From an uncultured Mollicutes bacterium (GTDB lineage Bacteria; Bacillota_I; Bacilli_A; Acholeplasmatales; Anaeroplasmataceae), in assembly GCA_937905855.1 (NCBI GenBank), contig CALCWU010000250.1, positions 1-11,587 on the forward strand: DNA of 11,587 nucleotides, in the 5' to 3' direction. The position numbers and the translations under genes are program-made. The notes beneath the pieces are model-generated. The model saw only the letters and a list, made by a program, of their open reading frames with translations. It was not told where the DNA came from and searched no databases. This document shows, in pieces, positions 1-5,902 of this stretch; positions within the stretch are counted from its first letter, which is position 1; the number at the start of each line of letters is the position of its first letter.

Positions 1-112
1 TTCATTTATTTTTTTCATTAATAATCATCAATTTCATTTTATAATTATTACTTAAAAAATTCAAATGTTTAGATGAATTTATAATTAAAACGATAACATT
101 TACTTAAAAATA
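1..112. other. AT-rich intergenic stretch with no recognised gene
   Basis: This is almost pure A/T sequence. Short open frames on either strand stop within about a dozen codons. A 10-bp string tacttaaaaa occurs at 49-58 and 101-110, which is unremarkable at this base composition. No RNA gene or terminator hairpin was recognised. The promoter of the following ATPase starts at 113. Confidence 0.6.
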
Positions 113-157
113 TTGGAAAAGTTATATATTAGTGCTAAAATTATATTAGAAAAGTTA
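111..157 (+). repeat. Two 14-bp direct repeats, 33-bp period, around the ATPase 1 promoter
   Basis: TATTGGAAAAGTTA at 111-124 and TATTAGAAAAGTTA at 144-157 match at 13 of 14 positions and are offset by exactly 33 bp. The first contains the -35 hexamer and the second begins just after the -10. The core TTRGAAAAGT resembles the core TTGAAAAAGT of the repeats before the 4152 gene, which also recur every 33 bp. A regulator-binding role is inference, and chance similarity is possible in such AT-rich DNA. Confidence 0.4.
113..141 (+). promoter_or_regulatory. Sigma-A promoter of the first ATPase gene
   Basis: The -35 element TTGGAA is at 113-118 and the -10 element TAAAAT at 136-141, with a 17-bp spacer. 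The start codon at 174 lies 32 bp beyond the -10. The Shine-Dalgarno-like GAGTTGAT at 163-170 has one mismatch to GAGGTGAT and supports that start. A 14-bp direct repeat (111-124 and 144-157, 33 bp apart) overlaps the -35 and lies just past the -10. Confidence 0.6.
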
Positions 158-173
158 GAAACGAGTTGATTTT

Positions 174-1490
174 ATGTTTAATAGAAAGGTAGAAAAGATT
201 TTAAACGAATATTATGAAAATCCCTTGGAGCCAATTATCATAATTGATGGAGCTAGGCAAATTGGTAAAAGCTTTATTATAAGAGAAACTGCTTCCAATA
301 AATTTAATAATTATGTTGAAATTGATTTAAAAACAGATTATGAAGGCGAAAGAGCTTTTTTAAATGTTAAAACAACTAAGGCCTTTTATCTATTGGTTAG
401 TTCTTTATATGGTGATAAACTTAATACATTTGAAGATACTATTATATTTTTAGATGAAATTCAATACTATCCTCATTTAATTACTATGCTTAAGGATTTA
501 AAAAAAGAAAAAAAATATCGCTTTATTGCAAGTGGATCATTGCTTGGTGTAACTCTTAAGCATATCTTTATACCAATGGGTGCTATTAACGAGGTAAAGA
601 TGTATCCAATGGATTTTGAAGAATTTTTATGGGCTAATAATGTTAATAAGGATGTTATTGATTATTTAAGAAGCTGCTTTATTAATAAAGAGAAGGTTGA
701 AGAGGCAATACATAATACGATATTATCATTATTTAAGGATTATTTAATTTGTGGTGGCTTACCTGATGCTGTAACACAATATGTAATTAATAAGAATGTT
801 ATAAAAACAAGAAATATTCATAGTCAAATATTTGCATATTATAGAGACGATTGTGCAAAGTATGACTTAGAGCATAAATTAAAAATTACTAAGGTTTATG
901 ATTTGTTAATATCTAATATGTCTAATAAGGTTAAAAGATTACAGTTTAAAAGCATAGAAAATAAAGAATCAGCTAGCCTTGAAAAATATGAAGATGAATT
1001 TGATTATTTAGTTGCGGCTGGTGTTGTAAATTCAGCAAAAGCAGCAAATAATCCTAAATTCCCTTTAAATGAATCTCTATGTAAAAATTTAGTTAAGCTT
1101 TATTATAATGATGTTGGATTATTAACTAATTTGTTGTATAAAAATAATATAAGTGCGATATTAGATAATGATAAAGGTATTAATCTTGGATCAGTATATG
1201 AAACTGTATGTGCAATGGAATTGGTTGCTCATGGTCATGATTTGTTCTATTTTGATAGTAAAAAGGTTGGAGAGGTTAACTTCCTAATTAATGATTATGA
1301 CAAATTAAATATATTACCAATTGAGATAAAGTCAGGTAATGATCAAAACAATTATAGAGCCATACCAAAGCTTGTAGCACAAGATGGTAACTATAAGCTA
1401 CCTATTGGCTATGTTTTTGGAAACAAAAATATTTGTGAAATGAAAAATAATTTATTGATTTTACCTATTTATTTTATAATGTTTGTTTAA
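174..1490 (+). CDS. AAA_14/DUF4143-type ATPase (ATPase 1)
   Basis: A 438-residue P-loop ATPase with an N-terminal AAA_14 domain and a C-terminal DUF4143 region. Visible motifs are Walker A GARQIGKS (26-33), Walker B IFLDE (91-95, D94 and E95), a sensor-1-like IASGS (118-122), and the family-typical MYPMDFEEFLW (143-153) and GGLPDAV (194-200). The C-terminus has YETVCAMEL (342-350) and a PD-(D/E)XK-like EIKSG (E384, K386). The expected Asp of the upstream E-x-D motif is Asn (EVNF, N369), so the nuclease-like fold is probably not catalytic. There is no signal peptide or membrane segment, so it should be cytosolic. The start is supported by GAGTTGAT at 163-170. The cellular role of the family is not established. 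It is distantly similar to the 4152 product, sharing MDFEEFLWA, and is not a recent duplicate. Confidence 0.88.
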   Translation: MFNRKVEKILNEYYENPLEPIIIIDGARQIGKSFIIRETASNKFNNYVEIDLKTDYEGERAFLNVKTTKAFYLLVSSLYGDKLNTFEDTIIFLDEIQYYPHLITMLKDLKKEKKYRFIASGSLLGVTLKHIFIPMGAINEVKMYPMDFEEFLWANNVNKDVIDYLRSCFINKEKVEEAIHNTILSLFKDYLICGGLPDAVTQYVINKNVIKTRNIHSQIFAYYRDDCAKYDLEHKLKITKVYDLLISNMSNKVKRLQFKSIENKESASLEKYEDEFDYLVAAGVVNSAKAANNPKFPLNESLCKNLVKLYYNDVGLLTNLLYKNNISAILDNDKGINLGSVYETVCAMELVAHGHDLFYFDSKKVGEVNFLINDYDKLNILPIEIKSGNDQNNYRAIPKLVAQDGNYKLPIGYVFGNKNICEMKNNLLILPIYFIMFV

Positions 1491-1500
1491 GAATAGTCAC

Positions 1501-1529
1501 TTGACATCTAGGTTAAGAAAACATATAAT
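1501..1529 (+). promoter_or_regulatory. Strong sigma-A promoter of the riboswitch-MATE locus
   Basis: A perfect consensus TTGACA (1501-1506) is followed by a 17-bp spacer and a perfect TATAAT (1524-1529). Transcription would begin near 1536 or slightly before it, at the foot of the first leader hairpin. Such a strong promoter fits a leader whose output is set by attenuation downstream. Confidence 0.85.
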
Positions 1530-1531
1530 AG

Positions 1532-1623
1532 AAATGCTTTCTCGGAGGGCAAATTATTCTTGAAAATAATAGCTGGATAAGAGACAGATTGAAACATCTG
1601 CTTCTTGTCCTTTTTTTTCTTTT
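1532..1623 (+). ncRNA. Putative guanidine-IV (mepA-type) riboswitch leader
   Basis: Between a consensus promoter and a MATE efflux gene lies a compact structured leader. A first hairpin pairs TGCTTTC (1535-1541) with GAGGGCA (1545-1551), including two G-T wobbles, around a three-base TCG loop. A second pairs ATTATT (1553-1558) with AATAAT (1565-1570). An intrinsic terminator (1575-1618) follows directly, just upstream of the gene's Shine-Dalgarno. Two small stem-loops, a terminator and a MATE gene match what is known of the mepA motif, a transcription-on switch for guanidine that controls MATE exporters. The class assignment rests on gene context, layout and remembered motif resemblance, not on a covariance-model search. 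Another attenuator class is possible. Confidence 0.55.
1575..1623 (+). terminator. Intrinsic terminator (expression platform) in the MATE leader
   Basis: The left arm 1575-1589 (GGATAAGAGACAGAT) pairs with the right arm 1596-1610 (ATCTGCTTCTTGTCC). This makes a 15-bp stem with one A-C mismatch and two G-T pairs around a six-base loop. Eight T (1611-1618), one C and four more T follow. It lies between the promoter and the MATE start, so it attenuates rather than ends a gene. The Shine-Dalgarno (from 1624) comes right after the T-run. Confidence 0.85.
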
Positions 1624-1635
1624 AGGATGATTTTT

Positions 1636-2259
1636 ATGGATTTTTTGAATGATAAAATTAAACCTATGTATTTTAAATATCTTTTGGCAGCATTTGGAAG
1701 TGCTATGATAACTTCTATTTATTCAATAGTGGATACAGCTATGGTTGGACAATATCATGGTCCTGATGGAACAGCGGCCTTAGCTGTTGTAGCACCTGTG
1801 TGGAATATTATATATAGCTTAGGATTATTAATGGGAATCGGTGGTAGTGTTTTATTTTGTACGAAAAGAAGTAGTAATAAAAATGATAAAACTGAAAATC
1901 AATATTTTTCAGCAGCTGTTATTGGCTCTATTGTTTTAGCGTTATTAGCGTGGATTTGTATTTTTTTGCTTTGAGGAACAAATTTTAAGATTCTTTGGTG
2001 CCGATGAATCATTACTTTTATTAGCTAAGAAATATATGAAGCCAATAAGATTTGTCTTTCCTTTATTTCTCTTTAATCAAATGCTTGCCGCATTTTTAAG
2101 AAATGATAAAAATCCAGGCCTTGCAACAATTGGTGTATTAGCTGGTGGAATATTTAATGTTGTTGGAGATTATGTGTTTGTCTTTATCTTTAATATGGGA
2201 ATATTTGGCGCAGGCTTAGCAACATCTATTGGCGCAGGGATTTCCTTTATTGTATTATT
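1636..2259 (+). pseudogene. MATE multidrug efflux transporter, 5' fragment with frameshift
   Basis: This is the N-terminal part of a MATE-family Na+/H+-coupled exporter. The start is ATG 1636, set by AGGATGAT at 1624-1631. An in-frame ATG at 1627 overlaps that site and is rejected. The typical first segment (SIYSIVDTAMVGQY, then GTAALAVVAPVWNI) is present. The frame ends at TGA 1972. From 1970 the next frame continues the family sequence (FEEQILRFFGADESLLLLAKKY, then NVVGDYVFVF and MGIFGAGLATSIGAGISFIVLF). Removing one T from the T7 run at 1961-1967 restores a single frame. MATE sequence stops near 2259, about 200 of the usual 450 residues, where helicase sequence begins in another frame. The product would be non-functional. 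A sequencing error in the T run is possible for the frameshift but would not explain the lost 3' half. Confidence 0.85.
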
Positions 2260-3972
2260 CCAACTCATGAGGCCATTGGACCTATTGCTAGAGGTAAAAC
2301 CCTAATTGTTGCTGGTGACCCTGAGCAAATGCCACCTTCAGCTTACTTTCAAGCAGGTCTTGAGCTTAGTGATGAAGACATTCAATATGAGGATGCTATT
2401 TCTTTATTAGATGAATGCCTTACAATTGATTTACCAAGAATTAGATTAAATTATCATTATCGTAGTAAGCATGAATCTCTAATTGCTTTCTCTAATTATA
2501 ATTTCTATAATGATACCTTGTTTATCTTCCCATCTATTAATTCGGCAAAGAGCTTGGTTGAATTTAAGTATGTTCCCCTTGATTGTGCAAAGCTAAATTC
2601 AAGCATCACCAAAGAAGAAATAGATATGATTGTTGATACATTTAAAGAGATTTATACTAATCCTAAAGCTATGAATAAGTCAGTAGGAATCATTGCCTTC
2701 AATATGAAACAAGCTGATGCTATTTACGATGCTATAGTTAATTTATTAGCAGATGATCATATTTTAAGTGATACAGTAGCAAAGGTTACTGAACCTTGGT
2801 TTGTTAAATCACTTGAAAATGTTCAAGGTGATGAAAGAGATATTATAATCTTATCAATTGGGTTTAGAAAGAATTCTATGGGTAGAGCTGTAGTTTTAGG
2901 TCCTCTTGCTCGTGAAAATGGTCAAAGAAGATTAAATGTTGCGGTAAGCAGAAGTAAAGAAAAGATGATTGTTGTTTCTACTATATTACCAACTGATTTT
3001 GATGATGATACAAAAATTTCTAATAAAGGTCAATTAATGCTAAAGCATTTTCTACAATATGCTTCTATGGAGAACAATCCTCTACTTATAAATAATGATG
3101 ATGAGGATAAATCAATTGCCTATTTTATAAAAAAAGATCTTGAAAAGCTTGGCTATGATGTAAGATGTAATATCGGTAATAGCGATTTTAAGATTGATCT
3201 TGCGATTATTAATCAAAATAAGGATGCTTATGATTTGGGCATATTAATTGATTCAAAGCCACTTGAAAATCGTAGCTGTAGAGACCAATTATATGTATTT
3301 GAATCAGTATTGAATTCACTAAAATGGAAAATCGTAGATGTTTATTCTATTGAATATTATAAAGACAGAAAAAAGACTATTGATAAAATAATTTCTTGTT
3401 TAAATAAGCCATATGAGCCAGAAGCTAACAAACTAAATGTGAGGCTAGAATCATTACCTGCCAAAGTATTTAACTATAATTGCAGGGCTTATGAAAAGGT
3501 GCCAGCATATACATATGTAGAATATGATAATGATAAGGGATTTAATTATAAGCTAAGAGCTTTGATAGTTGAGGTAGTAAATAAAGAAGCTCCTATTTCC
3601 TTTGAAACATTAAAGGATAGAGTAAAGGAAAATTCTAATATCAAAAGTATGAGTGACAAAGCTAAGGAATGTTTAGTTAAAACCTTAGAGTCTCTAAATT
3701 TACCAACAACCAAGGATCAATATCAAAATGTATATTGGAGTAGAACAGGGGATAAACAGGTAGAAAGCTTTAGAATTAATAGCAATAGAGATATATATGA
3801 TATTCCTAAGGAAGAAATTATATGTGCAATGAAGCAAATAATTTCAATTCAAGGATCACTTAAAAAAGAAGATCTATATAAAGAGACACTTAAAGCTCTT
3901 TGTTATGGTCAATCAGTGTTAAATAAGAGAAATATTGAACGACTTGATTATATTTATAATTTAATAAAATAA
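2260..3972 (+). pseudogene. 3' remnant of a DUF4011/DUF3320-type SF1 helicase with nuclease-like domain
   Basis: From about 2260 (cca act cat gag) the frame encodes an SF1 helicase starting just past motif II. Counted from the Met at 2329, it shows motif III (GDPEQMPPS, straddling that Met), motif IV (LNYHYRSKHESLIAFSN, 40-56), motif V (VQGDERDIIILSIGF, 165-179) and motif VI (RRLNVAVSRSKEK, 200-212). A nuclease-like domain related to the MTES_1575 REase family (about 262-358) has D290 in FKID and IDSK (307-310). A DUF3320-like C-terminus (about 400-545) follows. Full-length relatives exceed 1,000 residues. The Walker A and B half and any DUF4011 region are missing, so it cannot be an active helicase. 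No Shine-Dalgarno precedes 2329, and the frame differs from the adjoining MATE frame. The frame after the junction has no stop, so the truncation is recent or is an assembly artefact. Confidence 0.85.
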
Positions 3973-3976
3973 TAAG

Positions 3977-4020
3977 AAAATACGCTCTTTAAACAAAAAA
4001 ATAAGAGCGTATTTTAATTT
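3977..4020 (+). terminator. Intrinsic terminator after the helicase remnant
   Basis: The perfect 13-bp inverted repeat AAAATACGCTCTT (3977-3989) and AAGAGCGTATTTT (4003-4015) is followed by AATTTT. It sits five bases after the helicase stop. The A-rich left arm makes it potentially bidirectional. Confidence 0.85.
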
Positions 4021-4027
4021 TGAATAT

Positions 4028-4114
4028 AAAAACTCGCTTGAAAAAGTCGCATTCGAATACAAAAACTCGCTTGAAAAAGTCGCAATGTATATTGAAAACT
4101 CGCTTGAAAAAGTC
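4028..4114 (+). repeat. Three tandem 33-bp repeats running into the ATPase 2 promoter
   Basis: The 20-bp core aaaactcgcttgaaaaagtc is identical at 4029-4048, 4062-4081 and 4095-4114, so the period is exactly 33 bp. The first two copies match over 24 bp (4028-4051 and 4061-4084). The remaining positions are diverged but related (for example ttgaata versus ttcgaata). The third copy fills the gap between the -35 and -10 of the promoter. Each copy contains TTGAAAAAGT (4038, 4071, 4104). Three identical cores in AT-rich DNA but with a CG-containing motif cannot be chance. They are likely binding sites for a regulator. Confidence 0.9.
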
Positions 4115-4120
4115 TATAAT
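4092..4120 (+). promoter_or_regulatory. Sigma-A promoter of ATPase 2, with repeat copy 3 inside it
   Basis: TTGAAA at 4092-4097, a 17-bp spacer and TATAAT at 4115-4120. The third 33-bp repeat core (4095-4114) covers the end of the -35 and the whole spacer. A protein bound there would compete with RNA polymerase. The gene's Shine-Dalgarno GAGGTGAT is at 4139-4146. Confidence 0.75.
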
Positions 4121-4151
4121 ATAGTTGTAATTATACTCGAGGTGATGATTT

Positions 4152-5498
4152 ATGTTTAAGAGAAAAATTGAAAATGAATTAATTGAATGGAAAGAATCAT
4201 TAAAAGTTAAAAAGAAAGCTTTTGTTTTGAAAGGAATGCGTCAAATCGGCAAAACATTCATTGTAAAAAAATTTGCTATTGAAAATTATAAGAATGTTAT
4301 TTATATTAATTTTAAGGTTGATTTAAATTTAAAAAAAGCATTTGCTGGAGATTTACAAGTTAGAGAAATAATTAGCAGTCTTTCAATTTTAAATCCAAAA
4401 TTTAAATTTATTCCTAATGAAACAGTTATTATTTTAGATGAAATTCAAGAATGCTCTGGAGCGAGAGCTTCAATAAAGCCATTTATGGAAGATGGTAGAT
4501 TTGATATTATTGCTACTGGTTCTTTATTAGGAATAAAAGGATACAATAAAAATTATCATGGTGGTGTTGCAGTTGGCTTTGAACATAGTGTGTATATGAC
4601 TGCTATGGATTTTGAGGAATTTTTATGGGCAAAGGGTATAGATATTGAAACATTAAATTATCTTTATGATTGCTTAAAAAACAAAAAAAGAATTAACGAT
4701 GCTGTTCATACAGCTATGTTGAAATATTTTAAAGAGTATATATGTGTTGGAGGAATGCCAGCTGTTGTTGATGTTTTTGTTAAAACTGATGATTATAGGT
4801 TGGTTCGTAATGAACAAAGAGACATAATTGAGAGTTTTAAGGATGATTTTGCCAAGCATTTGAATGAGAATGAAGAAGAGGTGATTGATCAATCGCTATC
4901 AATGAAAATTAATAGAGTTTTTGATTCAATACCTTCCCAGCTTTCCAAAGAAAACAAAAAATTCTTTTATTCAATGCTGGAATCAAAAGGAACTAGTAAA
5001 AAATATGATCCGGCAATTTGGTGGCTAAAGGAATATGGATTAGTTGAATATTGTCATAATTTAAATACGCTCGAATTGCCACTTGAGGGAAACAAAATTG
5101 ACAATATCTTTAAATTATATTTAACTGATACAGGCTTATTTATTTCTATGCTTGATGAAAATATTGTTAGTGATATTATGTTTGGAAATATGGGTATTTA
5201 TAAAGGGGTAATTTATGAGAATATTGTTGCTGATGCTTTAATCAAAAATAAACTGCCTTTATATTATTTTTCAAAAGACTCAGGACTTGAAATTGATTTT
5301 GTTGAGCGCTATGAAGGAAATATAACTTTGATTGAGGTTAAGGCTAGAAATGGCAACGCTAAAAGTGCAAGAACTATTTTAAATGACAAAATTAAATATC
5401 CAAATGTTAATAATTTAATTAAACTTTGTGATGCTAATATTAGCTTTTCTGAGAATGTATTAACATTACCTTATTATTTGGCATATATTATAAGGTGA
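4152..5498 (+). CDS. AAA_14/DUF4143-type ATPase (ATPase 2)
   Basis: A 448-residue ATPase starting at ATG 4152 behind a near-perfect GAGGTGAT. Walker A is GMRQIGKT (28-35), Walker B IILDE (93-97, D96 and E97), sensor-1-like ATGS (121-124), and the conserved MDFEEFLWA is at 152-160. The C-terminal DUF4143 region contains VIYEN (353-357) and a complete PD-(D/E)XK-like set: E356, D382 in LEIDF, and E395-V-K397. Unlike ATPase 1, the nuclease-like residues are intact, though activity is not established for this family. It carries no membrane segment or signal peptide. It is monocistronic as far as visible: a terminator lies upstream and a new promoter downstream. No clear terminator follows its TGA stop. 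The cellular role is unknown. Confidence 0.88.
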   Translation: MFKRKIENELIEWKESLKVKKKAFVLKGMRQIGKTFIVKKFAIENYKNVIYINFKVDLNLKKAFAGDLQVREIISSLSILNPKFKFIPNETVIILDEIQECSGARASIKPFMEDGRFDIIATGSLLGIKGYNKNYHGGVAVGFEHSVYMTAMDFEEFLWAKGIDIETLNYLYDCLKNKKRINDAVHTAMLKYFKEYICVGGMPAVVDVFVKTDDYRLVRNEQRDIIESFKDDFAKHLNENEEEVIDQSLSMKINRVFDSIPSQLSKENKKFFYSMLESKGTSKKYDPAIWWLKEYGLVEYCHNLNTLELPLEGNKIDNIFKLYLTDTGLFISMLDENIVSDIMFGNMGIYKGVIYENIVADALIKNKLPLYYFSKDSGLEIDFVERYEGNITLIEVKARNGNAKSARTILNDKIKYPNVNNLIKLCDANISFSENVLTLPYYLAYIIR

Positions 5499-5594
5499 TA
5501 TTAAAATTATAATATAATTGAGAATGTTATACTTTAAAAATATTGTAGTTGTGGGATTATTTGCTATTTAATTATTTGCACAACTTATTAATAT

Positions 5595-5623
5595 TTGAAA
5601 TTAATGGATATTTAAAGTATAAT
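5595..5623 (+). promoter_or_regulatory. Sigma-A promoter of the GNAT-lipoprotein operon
   Basis: TTGAAA (5595-5600), a 17-bp spacer and a perfect TATAAT (5618-5623). The GNAT start codon at 5648 is 25 bp past the -10, giving a very short leader with AAGGTG at 5637-5642. A weaker alternative, TTGAGA (5518-5523), 17 bp, TATTGT (5541-5546), lies upstream. Confidence 0.75.
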
Positions 5624-5647
5624 TTTATTGTGAATGAAGGTGTTAAA

Positions 5648-5902
5648 ATGGATAAGAAAATTACTAATAATGAAATTGCTTATTACATTAATAATGTTAA
5701 GGAAGCGTATATATTGTTCAACATTGAAGGTGATGATTTAACAGTTACCAAAACCTATGTTGGTGATGCCCTAAGAGGAAAAGGAATGGCAAGAATGCTA
5801 ATGGATGATGTTATGAATTATGCTAAGAACAGATTTAAAGTTAAGGCTACCTGTTCATATGCTATTAAATATTTAGGAAATTTAGAAAATGAAAAGAAAT
5901 AA
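5648..5902 (+). CDS. Small GNAT-family N-acetyltransferase (YjdJ/NATD1-like)
   Basis: An 84-residue mini-GNAT, the usual size for the YjdJ/NATD1 group. The acetyl-CoA pyrophosphate-binding signature is visible as RGKGMA (43-48) after a beta-strand pair (AYILFNIEGDDLTVTKTYV). The family-typical end with a conserved cysteine is CSYAIKYL (69-76). The start ATG 5648 is chosen because the promoter -10 is at 5618-5623 and AAGGTG at 5637-5642. A longer frame back to 5549 would place its start upstream of the promoter. Members are predicted to move an acetyl group from acetyl-CoA to an amine, but the substrate is unknown. It overlaps the lipoprotein gene by 14 nt, so the two are almost certainly co-transcribed and perhaps translationally coupled. 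A functional link is not shown. Confidence 0.85.
   Translation: MDKKITNNEIAYYINNVKEAYILFNIEGDDLTVTKTYVGDALRGKGMARMLMDDVMNYAKNRFKVKATCSYAIKYLGNLENEKK

Noticed and set aside
1961..1974. Programmed ribosomal frameshift in the MATE gene
   Set aside because: MATE genes are not known to use one, the transporter is truncated anyway, and a slip in a T7 homopolymer is the simpler explanation.
1627..3972. A genuine MATE-helicase fusion protein
   Set aside because: The MATE frame is broken at 1972, and after correction it differs from the helicase frame at the junction. A cytosolic helicase fused to half a transporter would also make no sense.
4028..4114. CRISPR array
   Set aside because: Only three copies exist, with 13-bp intervals that are themselves partly similar. 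There is no cas gene and the array runs into a promoter.
4674..4892. Open frame on the minus strand inside ATPase 2
   Set aside because: It is antisense to a well-supported ATPase gene, has no Shine-Dalgarno or recognisable domain, and its sequence is just the complement of conserved family sequence.
5549..5647. N-terminal extension of the GNAT protein
   Set aside because: A strong promoter (5595-5623) lies inside this stretch and AAGGTG precedes ATG 5648. The extension does not resemble the family.
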